Source of the DNA: Leptolinea sp. UBA4782
GTDB taxonomy: Bacteria > Chloroflexota > Anaerolineae > Anaerolineales > Anaerolineaceae
NCBI GenBank assembly: GCA_002403095.1
Contig: DHHC01000001.1
Location: 24,124 to 88,123 of the forward strand
DNA: 64,000 nucleotides
Direction of reading: 5' to 3'
Part shown: positions 41,002 to 50,900 of the stretch, piece by piece
How the letters are laid out: each line of letters starts with the position of its first letter
Numbering within the stretch: position 1 is the stretch's first letter
Position numbers and translations under genes: made by a program
The notes under the pieces: model-generated
Seen by the model: the letters and a program-made list of their open reading frames with translations, nothing else
Told to the model about the DNA's origin: nothing
Databases searched by the model: none

Positions 41002-43470
41002 TTATCCCTTCTTTTTTGGCCGGGCCGCAGGGAATTCCAGGCTGAAGCAGTCCATCATTCTCGTCTGCCCAATCACTTCGTCATCCTTCTTGACTTCCAG
41101 CAAAGCTTTACCGGCATATGCCCGTTTCCCTGCTGGAATGTCTCCCACCTTTACCGTCTTGGCAGCGGCATTGCGGTAATGAATCACGCTGGATGTTCCA
41201 CTGGTGCCGGCAAAACAAACCGCCAGGACCGAACCCTTTTCCATCCTGCAGCAAATCACCCCCTGGCCATACCTGCCTTGCAGCGGGAAATCTTTCATTC
41301 CAATCCGCCAGCCGTGTCCTTTTTCAGAAATAAAAAGCATATCCTGTTTATCAGTAAACACTTCTGCCCCGATCACCACATCGCCTTCGGCGAGCTTGAT
41401 CGCATTTACACCGCCAGCCACCAGCCCCATTGGACGCACATCGTCGCCTTTAAAGCGGATGCCCATGCCCAATGCCGTGAACAACATCCACTCATCCTGT
41501 CCCCCGCTGAAGAACATAAATGCCAGTTCATCGCCAGAATTTACCCGCATGATAGGGAAGGCATGGGCAGCCGGTCCGGGCAGTTCGCTCAGGGCAGATT
41601 TTTTCACCATCCCATTTCGGGTGACGCCAACCAGGTAGAATTCCGTATTCTTGCGGGCAGCCTGCGGAACTGAGAACAAAGCCACTACGGTTTCCGGGTC
41701 TGGCAATGGGGCAACCTTCCCAGCCATAACCCCCTCACTGAAAGTTTCAGCTTCCGGGATGGTCTCAACTGAGACGGCTGCTGCAATTCCGTCTGCCTGC
41801 ACCAGGTAGACTGTCTGGTGGGTGCTCGTTTTTACCACCAAGGAAGGAGCAGCTCTGCCGGTTACCCTTGGCAGCTCGTCATTCATGGTACGGGCAATGG
41901 TACCATCCGGCATCAATCCCACCCAGACCGGCTTTTCAGGGGTTACTTCGGAGACTACCAGTAATTCCTTAACGGTCTTCCCTTTCTTGAGCATAACGAT
42001 CTGGGTCCTGCGGCGGTCGGCGTATTTCTGCTTTACCTCTAAAAGCTCTGTTTCCACTACCAGGCGCATCTTCTTTTCGGATTTCAGCAAGCTCTCCAGT
42101 TCTTTGATCAAAACGGCCGTTTCCTTGTACTCGAGTTCTATCTTCTTTCGCTCCAGGGCTGCAAGCCGTTTCAAAGGCATATCCAGGATAGCCTGCGCCT
42201 GCAGGTCGCTCAGCCGGTAACGTTTCATCAGCCTGGTTTTAGCCTGGTCAGCATCCGGTGAATTTCGGATCAGGGCGATAATCTCATCCAGGTGGTTCAG
42301 GGCTACCCGCAAGCCTTCCAGGATATGCATGCGTTGCCTGGCGCGCTCCAGGTCATACTCACTGCGGCGGCGGATGACAGTCATGCGGTGTTCTATATAG
42401 ACTTTCAGGGCTTGTTTGAGGGTAAGCAGCCTGGGCTCACCATCCACCAGGGCAAGCATATTGATTCCAAAGGTGGATTGCAGCGGCGTGCGCTGGTACA
42501 GGTCGCGGATGATCTTTTCTGCGTCTGCTGCCTTGTTCATTTCAATCACGATCCGCATTCCTTGCCGGTCAGACTCGTCGCGCAGGTCTGCAATTCCTTC
42601 CAGATTGCCTTCCCGTACCAGCTCCGCGATCCGCTCGATCAAGCTGGATTTGTTGGTCATATAGGGTAATTCGGTGATGATCAGGCGCGACCTGCCTTTG
42701 ACCATTTCTTCCATCATTACCTTGCCGCGCACATTGATCTTGCCGCGCCCGGTAGCATAGGCGGATAGCAAGGCATTTTCCTCCCCCTCCATCAGAATGA
42801 TTCCGCCGGTGGGGAAGTCAGGTCCCTTAATATATTTCATCAGGTCTGTGATAGATACATCGTCCAGCCTGTGCCATTCTTTCAACATGTAAACCAGGGC
42901 GTCCACCACTTCTCCCAGGTTGTGGGGCGGAATGTTGGTCGCCATTCCAACCGCGATACCCGTACCACCGTTTACCAGCAGGTTGGGGATGGCAGCCGGC
43001 AGCACCAGGGGTTCTTGCAGTGTTCCGTCAAAATTGGGAATGAAATCGACGGTATCCCTGTCGATTTGTGCAAGCATGTCTATTGCTAGCTGGCGCAGCC
43101 GGGCTTCGGTATACCGCATGGCAGCTGGAGGATCACCATCTACACTCCCGAAGTTTCCCTGCCCATCTACCATCATATTGCGCATGCTGAAGTCTTGTGC
43201 CATACGCGCCATGGCTTCATAAACAGCCATATCTCCATGGGGATGGTACTTTCCCAGCACTTCACCAACAATACGTGCTGATTTCTTATATGCGGAATCC
43301 GCCCGGATACCCATGTCATACATGGCGAAGAGGATGCGCCGCTGGACAGGTTTTAAACCATCCCGTGCATCAGGCAATGCCCTGGCCACGATCGTACTCA
43401 TAGCATAATCCAGGTAAGATTGCTGCATCTCCTGATCGATATCGACTTTTTTCACCAATCCCAAATCCAT
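41002..43470 (-). CDS. gyrA: Type II DNA topoisomerase subunit A (GyrA/ParC family)
   Basis: The 822-residue protein has the breakage-reunion core: MSTIVARALPDARDGLKPVQ, KYHPHGDMAVYEAMARMAQD and the catalytic Tyr120 in AAMRYTEARL. It then carries TGIAVGMATNIPPHNL and a coiled-coil/C-gate region. The C-terminal beta-pinwheel is present, but I see no QRRGGKG-type GyrA box; the nearest match is QGRYGQG in the last part. The position of E. coli Ser83 is Met81 and Asp87 is Glu85. Without the box a topoisomerase IV role cannot be excluded; no gyrB/parE is nearby. The start is the ATG at 43470 with TCTGGAGGT upstream and a TAAAAT at 43501-43496. The gene lies downstream of rpoC with a terminator between. 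Confidence 0.88.
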   Translation of the reverse strand: MDLGLVKKVDIDQEMQQSYLDYAMSTIVARALPDARDGLKPVQRRILFAMYDMGIRADSAYKKSARIVGEVLGKYHPHGDMAVYEAMARMAQDFSMRNMMVDGQGNFGSVDGDPPAAMRYTEARLRQLAIDMLAQIDRDTVDFIPNFDGTLQEPLVLPAAIPNLLVNGGTGIAVGMATNIPPHNLGEVVDALVYMLKEWHRLDDVSITDLMKYIKGPDFPTGGIILMEGEENALLSAYATGRGKINVRGKVMMEEMVKGRSRLIITELPYMTNKSSLIERIAELVREGNLEGIADLRDESDRQGMRIVIEMNKAADAEKIIRDLYQRTPLQSTFGINMLALVDGEPRLLTLKQALKVYIEHRMTVIRRRSEYDLERARQRMHILEGLRVALNHLDEIIALIRNSPDADQAKTRLMKRYRLSDLQAQAILDMPLKRLAALERKKIELEYKETAVLIKELESLLKSEKKMRLVVETELLEVKQKYADRRRTQIVMLKKGKTVKELLVVSEVTPEKPVWVGLMPDGTIARTMNDELPRVTGRAAPSLVVKTSTHQTVYLVQADGIAAAVSVETIPEAETFSEGVMAGKVAPLPDPETVVALFSVPQAARKNTEFYLVGVTRNGMVKKSALSELPGPAAHAFPIMRVNSGDELAFMFFSGGQDEWMLFTALGMGIRFKGDDVRPMGLVAGGVNAIKLAEGDVVIGAEVFTDKQDMLFISEKGHGWRIGMKDFPLQGRYGQGVICCRMEKGSVLAVCFAGTSGTSSVIHYRNAAAKTVKVGDIPAGKRAYAGKALLEVKKDDEVIGQTRMMDCFSLEFPAARPKKKG

Positions 43471-43519
43471 TAGAATACCTCCAGAACCTGCCTTCATTTT
43501 ACTAGTTTTCGGAATTAAC

Positions 43520-43552
43520 AAAAAACGCCGCCCGTCGAGACGATGGGCGGCG
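43520..43552 (-). terminator. Intrinsic terminator of rpoC
   Basis: On the minus strand, arms CGCCGCCC and GGGCGGCG with an 11-base loop, followed by TTTTTT. It lies 20 bases after the rpoC stop and before the gyrA promoter region. Confidence 0.92.
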
Positions 43553-43571
43553 TGCATTCTTATCAGTGGAA

Positions 43572-46500
43572 TTACTCTGTCCGCGGCAGGTTGGAAACAG
43601 ACACTTTAGGGGTCTCAGGCTCCGGCCGGTCAAACCGTCCGGCAACAAAACCTGTCCCGGCAGGGATCAGCTTGCCGATGATGACATTTTCTTTCAAGCC
43701 GAACAGCGGGTCTTCCGTTGAGGCTATCGCAGCCCCTGCCATCACTTTGATGGTGTGCTGGAACGAAGCTGCCGACAGGAAGGAATCAGTGCTCAGGGAA
43801 GCCCTTGTGACGCCCAGCAGTACTTCGCTGAAGCGTGCAGGCGTCTTGCCTTCTGCAGCCAGCTGCTCATTAATGCGGCGCATTTCAAGCCTGTCGACGT
43901 AATCCAGCGGCAGGAAGGGCGAGTCGCCTGGGCGAATCACCTGAACTTTGCCAAGCATCTTGCGGATGATAACTTCAAAGTGCTTGTCATGGATGTTCTG
44001 ACCCTGGGCACGGTACACCTTCTGGATCTCGGTCAGCAGGTACATCTGGCTGGCATCGCGCCCGTTGATTCGCAGGATCGTATGCGGATTGAGTGAGCCC
44101 TCAGTAATCGGCTGACCAGCTTCAACATGGTCGCCGTCTTTGATCAGCAGGCGTGCAGTGGTGGGAATGTCATACTCTTCAGCTTCGCGGTTCTCGTGCG
44201 AAACGATCACCTTGCGGCCTTCAACTCTCACCTTGCCTGCATTTTGGGCAGTGATGGTGGCATCATCCAGGGTAGCAAGCGGGTCGCCGCTCTGAATGTC
44301 AGTTTCTTCTGCAGCAACAATTGTCCACTCTTCAGGAATTTCATATTCCTCGCTGACCATTTCGCTGTGTTCAACCCGTACAGTCCGCTGCTCATTATTG
44401 ATGTCGTGCACGATGATCCTGGCAACGCCATCGATCTGGGTGATGACTGCCTCACCTTTAGGAGTACGGCGGGCTTCAAAAAGCTCTTCCACACGGGGTA
44501 AACCGGTTGTAATGTCCCCGCCGGCAGCAACACCGCCGGTGTGGAATGTACGCAAAGTCAGCTGGGTACCAGGCTCACCAATGGACTGGGCTGCTACAAT
44601 ACCCACTGCAGATCCCATTTCCACCAGTACACCGCGGCCAAGGTCGGTTCCGTAGCAGGCAGAGCAAATGCCATGAACCAGCTGGCATGTCATAGGCGAA
44701 CGGACTTTAATGGCTTCGATACGGGTGGCAGCAATCTTGCGCGACAGCTCATGGTCGAGCACAACGTTGTACTCAGCAAGCACTTCACCGGTATCAGGGT
44801 CCACAACCCTTTCAGCCACCAGGCGGCTGTAAATACGGGTTGCGAATGACTGCCCGGCAACATCATCTTTGCGGCGGATGGTTATGCCTTCATGGGTGCC
44901 GCAATCTTCTTCATTAATAATGATATCCTGGGCAATATCCACCAGGCGGCGTGTCAGGTACCCGGCATCTGCTGTACGCAGGGCTGTATCAGCCAGGCCT
45001 TTACGGGCGCCGTGGGTGGAGATGAAGTATTCGAGGGCGGTCAGCCCTTCGCGGAAGTTCGATTGGATGGGCAGGCGGATGATACGACCGGCAGGGTCAG
45101 CCATCAAACCACGCATACCCGAAAGCTGCGAGATAGGGCCGAAGCCGCCTTTGGTCGCGCCGGAGTTTGCCATGGTGGCCAGGTTGCCGGTTGGATCCAT
45201 TGCCTTGCGGACTGCATCGGCAACATCCTTGGTGGTATCCTGCCAGACATCAACGATTTTCTCGTTGCGCTCCTGCTCAGTAAGCAACCCGCGCCGCCAG
45301 TTGCGGTTGAGGACTTCCACTTTTGCCTGGGCATCTGCCAAAATGGTGGCTTTCTCTTCAGGAATGGAAATATCTGCCACGGCAATGGTTGAGCCGGACC
45401 GCATGGCATACTCAAAACCGATATCCTTAATCTTGTCTGCCACTTCGGTCGTCTCTTCCGATCCGCAAATCTCATACACTTCGGCGATCAGGTCTTTCAC
45501 GCCGCCTTTATCCAGGACCTGGTTCATGAACATCATTTGCTCAGGCAGGATGCGGTTGAAAATCGCGCGGCCGACAGTAGTATCAACCAGCCGCTGGACT
45601 GGCTCCTGCAGGCGGTGGTTTTTGTCGTCGTACCAGGTTTTCACGCTAAGCCGGATATTGGAATGGATCTCGACCTGTCCAAGCTGATATGCCATTTCGA
45701 CATCATTGATGTCGGAAAATACGCGGCCGTCACCGGCATGCTTTTTCGAATCGGCAAATGTCAGGTAGTAAACACCCAGCACCATGTCTTTCGAAGGGCT
45801 GATGATTGGTTCACCGTCTGCCGGTTTCAACAGATTGCGTGATGCCAGCATCAGGTTGCGGACTTCCCAGACTGCTTTTTCTGATAACGGCACATGAACT
45901 GCCATCTGGTCGCCGTCAAAGTCAGCGTTGAATGCAGTAGTAACCAGCGGATGCAACTGGATGGCGCTGCCTTCAATCAGGACAGGCTCAAATGCCTGGA
46001 TGCCGAGGCGGTGCAGGGTTGGGGCACGATTCAGGAGAACCGGGCGGTCTTTAATAACCTCTTCCAGCACTTCCCAAACCTCCGGCCGGTTGCGTTCAAT
46101 GAACCTGCGGGCGCCTTTAACATTGGCGGCATAAGAGCGGGAAACCAGGCGTGAAATGACGAATGGCCGGTAAAGTTCCAGGGCCATGGTCTTTGGCAGG
46201 CCGCACTGGTAAAGTTTTAATTGCGGACCAACCACAATCACCGAACGGCCGGAGTAGTCCACACGTTTACCCAGCAGGTTGCGGCGGAAGCGGCCTTTCT
46301 TGCCTTTGAGCATATCGCTCAAAGATTTCAGTTCACGGCGTCCGCGCCGCGAAAGGGCTTTACCGCGCTGTGAGTTATCGATCAAAGAATCTACCGCTTC
46401 CTGGAGCATGCGTTTTTCGTTGCGCACAATCACATCCGGGGCACCCAGCTCCAGCAGCCTTTTCAGGCGGTTGTTGCGGTTGATGACCCTGCGGTAAAGG

Positions 46501-47801
46501 TCGTTCAAGTCAGAGGTGGCGAAACGGCCACCATCCAGCTGCACCATTGGGCGCAGGTCTGGGGGAATGACCGGTAGAACGGTCATGATCATCCACTCAG
46601 GCCGGTTGCCGGAGCGGCGGAAAGCTTCAACCACTTTCAAACGAGTGGTTGCTTTTTTGCGTTTTTGTTTTGACTTGGTCGTGCGCAGTTCGGTCCATAA
46701 TTCTTCGGCCAGCTTTTCCATATCAAGCCGGCGCAGAATATCATAGAAAGCTTCTGCACCCATATCAGCCCGGAAAACCTGTCCCCATTTGGTCTTCAGT
46801 TCGCGGTATTGGCTCTCATTCAGGAAATTGAAGGGCTTGAGGTCAAGCAGTTCATCGCGTTCTTTTGATGACTTATCCTGGGATTCGGAATTCTGTTCTT
46901 CCAGTTCGCTGCGCAGGGTTTCCATTTGCAGGTCAGCGCCTGCCTTAAGTTCCTGCTTTTGCATGTCAAGCATTTCAAGCTCGCGCTGCAGCCTGCTGCG
47001 GATATCAGATTCTATCGTCTCGAGCTGTTTCTTAACCACAGTCTGTACTCGCGAAACCAGCTGGGGAGTAATGGTCTCATTGGCAGAAGCGATCAGCTCG
47101 TGCTCGGGGCCAAAAGTAATATCCTTTTTGGCGGGCTTGTTCAACTGGTCCTGGAGGGTTTGTTCCAGTGTCTGGCCTTCTTGAATGATCGGGTCGATCT
47201 TGGAAGCGATTTCCTCATCGGCCCGCGCCTGCATGTCCTGGCGCATTTGCTGTAACTCAGCGACTTTCCGGTCGCGGTTTTGCTTGATATCAAGGATGCG
47301 GGCGTTAACATGGTTTGCTTTTTCGCGCTCAGAAACGCTGATTTCATCTTCCAGGCGGCGCAATGCTTTCTGGCGGGCTTCCTCATCCACGAAAGTAATG
47401 ATGTACTGTGCAAAGTAAAGAACCCTGTCCAGGTTGCGGCGGGAGATATCCAGCAGCATGCCGAGGTAGGAAGGGATACGGCGGGTATACCAGATATGGG
47501 CAACAGGGGTTGCCAGGTCGATATGCCCCATCCTTTCACGGCGTACAGCAGAGCGGGTTACTTCCACACCGCATTTGTCGCAGACAATACCTTTATAGCG
47601 GGGATTTTTGTATTTACCGCAGTAGCATTGCCAGTCACGGGTCGGGCCAAAAATTGCTTCACAGAATAATCCATCTTTTTCGGGGCGTAAACGGCGATAG
47701 TTGATGGTTTCAGGTTTTAGTACTTCTCCATATGACCAACTTTTAATTGTCTCGGGTGAGGCTAGGCTGATGCGTAATGCAACTAAATCTTTCGTTTCCA
47801 C
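43572..47801 (-). CDS. rpoC: DNA-directed RNA polymerase subunit beta'
   Basis: The 1,409-residue protein has the N-terminal zinc finger (C59, C61, C74, C77), the clamp, and the catalytic NADFDGDQMAVH with three Asp. The trigger-loop region includes ARKGLADTALRTADAGYLTR, and the second zinc site is near CQLVHGICSACYG. Residues about 143-322 are a long, charged, predicted coiled-coil insertion between the zinc finger/clamp and FNFLNESQYRELKTKWG; E. coli has almost nothing here, Thermus has a different large insert at the same place. The start is a GTG at 47801 with GGAGG upstream. Unusually, rpoB is not next to it: a histidine kinase gene lies upstream, and the gene has its own promoter and terminator. 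Confidence 0.97.
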   Translation of the reverse strand: METKDLVALRISLASPETIKSWSYGEVLKPETINYRRLRPEKDGLFCEAIFGPTRDWQCYCGKYKNPRYKGIVCDKCGVEVTRSAVRRERMGHIDLATPVAHIWYTRRIPSYLGMLLDISRRNLDRVLYFAQYIITFVDEEARQKALRRLEDEISVSEREKANHVNARILDIKQNRDRKVAELQQMRQDMQARADEEIASKIDPIIQEGQTLEQTLQDQLNKPAKKDITFGPEHELIASANETITPQLVSRVQTVVKKQLETIESDIRSRLQRELEMLDMQKQELKAGADLQMETLRSELEEQNSESQDKSSKERDELLDLKPFNFLNESQYRELKTKWGQVFRADMGAEAFYDILRRLDMEKLAEELWTELRTTKSKQKRKKATTRLKVVEAFRRSGNRPEWMIMTVLPVIPPDLRPMVQLDGGRFATSDLNDLYRRVINRNNRLKRLLELGAPDVIVRNEKRMLQEAVDSLIDNSQRGKALSRRGRRELKSLSDMLKGKKGRFRRNLLGKRVDYSGRSVIVVGPQLKLYQCGLPKTMALELYRPFVISRLVSRSYAANVKGARRFIERNRPEVWEVLEEVIKDRPVLLNRAPTLHRLGIQAFEPVLIEGSAIQLHPLVTTAFNADFDGDQMAVHVPLSEKAVWEVRNLMLASRNLLKPADGEPIISPSKDMVLGVYYLTFADSKKHAGDGRVFSDINDVEMAYQLGQVEIHSNIRLSVKTWYDDKNHRLQEPVQRLVDTTVGRAIFNRILPEQMMFMNQVLDKGGVKDLIAEVYEICGSEETTEVADKIKDIGFEYAMRSGSTIAVADISIPEEKATILADAQAKVEVLNRNWRRGLLTEQERNEKIVDVWQDTTKDVADAVRKAMDPTGNLATMANSGATKGGFGPISQLSGMRGLMADPAGRIIRLPIQSNFREGLTALEYFISTHGARKGLADTALRTADAGYLTRRLVDIAQDIIINEEDCGTHEGITIRRKDDVAGQSFATRIYSRLVAERVVDPDTGEVLAEYNVVLDHELSRKIAATRIEAIKVRSPMTCQLVHGICSACYGTDLGRGVLVEMGSAVGIVAAQSIGEPGTQLTLRTFHTGGVAAGGDITTGLPRVEELFEARRTPKGEAVITQIDGVARIIVHDINNEQRTVRVEHSEMVSEEYEIPEEWTIVAAEETDIQSGDPLATLDDATITAQNAGKVRVEGRKVIVSHENREAEEYDIPTTARLLIKDGDHVEAGQPITEGSLNPHTILRINGRDASQMYLLTEIQKVYRAQGQNIHDKHFEVIIRKMLGKVQVIRPGDSPFLPLDYVDRLEMRRINEQLAAEGKTPARFSEVLLGVTRASLSTDSFLSAASFQHTIKVMAGAAIASTEDPLFGLKENVIIGKLIPAGTGFVAGRFDRPEPETPKVSVSNLPRTE

Positions 47802-47912
47802 GGAAAACCTCCTGAACCGGGTGCCTGATAATTAACAAAAATAAGCGCACTGGGATATTTCAGGCGCTGCTAAATGTATGGTTTACCAAATAGACCTAAC
47901 ATGCAAACTTGA

Positions 47913-47939
47913 ATTATAACATAAATTCCGAAAAGTCAA
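47913..47939 (-). promoter_or_regulatory. Promoter of rpoC
   Basis: Minus-strand TTGACT (47939-47934) and TATAAT (47918-47913) with a 15-base spacer, about 110 bases before the GTG. The 47802-47978 gap holds this promoter and a GGAGG site; it supports independent transcription of rpoC. Confidence 0.55.
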
Positions 47940-47978
47940 TCACTTAATTTTCGTAAACTAGATTTATTTTCCCCTTGT

Positions 47979-50900
47979 TCACATGTCCTCACCCAGCTTG
48001 GCTTCTCTGAACCTGGGCAATTCAATTGAAAAACAGCTTCCTTTTCCAAGATTACTGCTCACTCTGGCTTTTCCGCCGTGCCGTTCCACAATGGAATGCA
48101 CGATCGCCAGACCTAATCCCGTACCGCGCTGGGTATAAGATTCGCGCCGGCCGCTGCGGTAGAACTTTTCAAACATGTGCGGCAGGTCGATCGGTGAAAT
48201 ACCAATACCTGTATCATGCACCTCGATGACCACACTTGCAGGTGTGGGAATGACTTTGGTTGTTACTGTGCCGTTTACACCGGTATATTTAATACCATTA
48301 TCTACCAGGTTATACACCGCCTGGGTTAACAGCGCCCGGTCAGCATCAATCACCGTCCTGGTTTCCTGCAAAGCCAGCGTATCCAGCTGAATTTTCTTCT
48401 GGGTTGCCTGGGGCTGCAGTGTCGTGGTAACCTGTTCGATCAGTTCCTCCACCACCACTTTTTCATACCTCAGGGCTACCCCGGCTTCAATCCTGCTCAA
48501 ATCCAGCAGGTTGGTTACCAGGGCAGCGATCCTGTCCACACTGGTTGTGATCTTGTTGACATACCCGGTCTGCTGCTCGTTTAAAGGCCCGACCATTTGA
48601 AGCATGGTGGCATAACCGCGCATTAATGTCAGGGGTGAACGTAAATCATGGCTGACATTCTCAACAAATTCAGTTTTTAACTTATCCAGTTCTTTGTAAT
48701 TGGTAATATCCCGCAGCAGGCATACCTTTCCTACCAGGTTGTTATCTGCATCCAGGATCGGCGCTACACTGGCAAAATAAACTTTTTCTCTGGTAAAAGC
48801 AATCTCGCGTGAAGCCATTTTTGCATCTGTAACCGACTGCATCAGACTTAGCAATTCCAGGTTCGTAACCGCTTCTGCAATTGGCAAGCCAGGCATGGCA
48901 GAACGCATCAGCCCGCTCACCTGTATGGCTGCTGGATTGAGGAGAAACAGCCGGTTCTTTTCATCAGTCACCAAAACCGGTTCAGGTGTGGCAGCCAATA
49001 CTGCCTCCAACCGCTGCCGGCCGATCTCTGCATTGGCATACAGGCGCGAGTTGGATGCAGCCAGGGCTGCAAAGCCGGATAAAGTGCTGATGAACCGTAA
49101 TTCAGGTTCAGTGAGCACTTTAGGCTGCCGGAAACCGGTCCAGAGCACCCCGTAATACTGGTTCTCGCGGTGCAGGGCAAAGGCATACATCGCGCCCGGC
49201 CGGTTTTCCAGGTCAAACTGCACCCCTTTCCAGCGCTGCGTGTTTGAAACGCTAACCATTTCACGGTTACGCATGAGGTCAAACAATTGCTCATCAATGT
49301 AGGCATACCTGTGAGCGGATTCACCCAGCCCAAACGAAAGAAGTTTTTCATCCAGCGCTTCTAGGGTGGTTTCTCTCAACAACACCGTCCGCACCATGCC
49401 AGACGGGTCGAGCAGAGCAGCTTCCAGAATCGGGCGGATTGCATCCTCGACCTGCAAAGTGCCTGCCACACCCTGGCTGACAGCCAGAAGCCGGTTAAGC
49501 TCCTCAATTCGGTCCTTAAGGCTCAGGCGCATCTGGTCGAAAGTTTTGCCCAGTTTTCCCAGTTCATCTTCCTGGTTGAATAACAACTCATGGTCAAGCT
49601 GCCCGCCGGCAATCCGCATGGCTTCATTCCCCAGTGAACTGATCGTGGACAGGACACCGCGCAGTGCAAACCGAAGCGCCACAAAAGCTATGGCGGCAAT
49701 GATAAAGATCATGAAAAGCAGCGGTAGTGCGATGCTCATGGCTACCTGCTGGGATTGCTCTGCCGGCACAGCCAGCACTATCGCCCAGAGCGAATCCGGG
49801 ACAGGCTGGTGATATGCCAGCAGGTTTTTGCCTGTCGAGGAAATGCTGTTAAACAATTTCCCGCTCTGCCCATTGACACCATAATACGGCTGCAGGATCT
49901 TGGAGGGGTCTGTATGGTAAAGGATTTGCTGGTTCTCATCCAGGATCATTCCCTCACCGCCTAAATCCGCCATCGATTGCATCGAGCGAATGGCTGGCCC
50001 GGTGAAGCGGTTTGAACCCAGGTCGCTCCTCCCAAGAAGAATGCCGCGTACATTTCCCTGGTTATCGCGGATGGCTGCCATGAATGACACCGAAGCTGGC
50101 ATACCGGAAAGCTGCGGCGGTACAGTGAAAACCTGGATCAATCTGCCCTGCTGGGCCATCGCCAATCCGGCTGTCTCCTGGCCCGTAAGCAGCAACTGGT
50201 TTATGTCATTAGATGGAAAACCGAGGACTGGTTTCCCATCTGCACTGAAAACAAATAATTGCGAGAAAAATTTTACTGACTTAAAGCGCATTGCCAGCAT
50301 ACGCGAAAGGTCTTCCGGGGGAGCCTCTACCAGCTCCTGGGTGGCATAGGTCAGGATCAGGTCCTGGCCGGTCTCAAAGAAGAATGGCAGGCTGTCTGCT
50401 GCAACCACCGACGCATTTGCCAGCTGATCTTCCACCATCTGTCGTGAAGCCCTAACTGCCACAACCCAGTCTGTGATAATGATGACAAAAACCAGGATCA
50501 AGATGTAGGGAACCGAACCATACAGGAACCGCAGCTGCAGGTTCGTTTCCCCAGGAGATGGGACCAGTTCGCCCTGCACACCCCAAATATCTTTCCTGGT
50601 CTGGAATAATATTTCACCGACTAAACCGCCTAACAGCAGTTCTGCAGAACGGGTCAAAATTAACGGCCAGGTTTGGGTAAAGGCGAAATCCAGCCGGCTG
50701 GCAAGGGAACCGTTGACTGCAAAGAAGGTGGTCATGATCAATAAGGGCACCTGGAATACCATCAGGATAAAGGCTGCCCCTACCGGGTGGCGGATAAAGC
50801 CGAAAAAGTGCGTGCGGTAAAGCTGGCGTACAGCGGTACCAAACAGGAACGCAATCGTGCTGATTTCGATGATTGTAAACAGGTTATGGGTTTCATACAA

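Noticed and set aside
44869..45687. A 272-codon open frame on the plus strand opposite rpoC
   Set aside because: It lies wholly inside the well-supported rpoC gene, has no ribosome site, and its translation is rich in Arg and Ser as expected of an antisense shadow.
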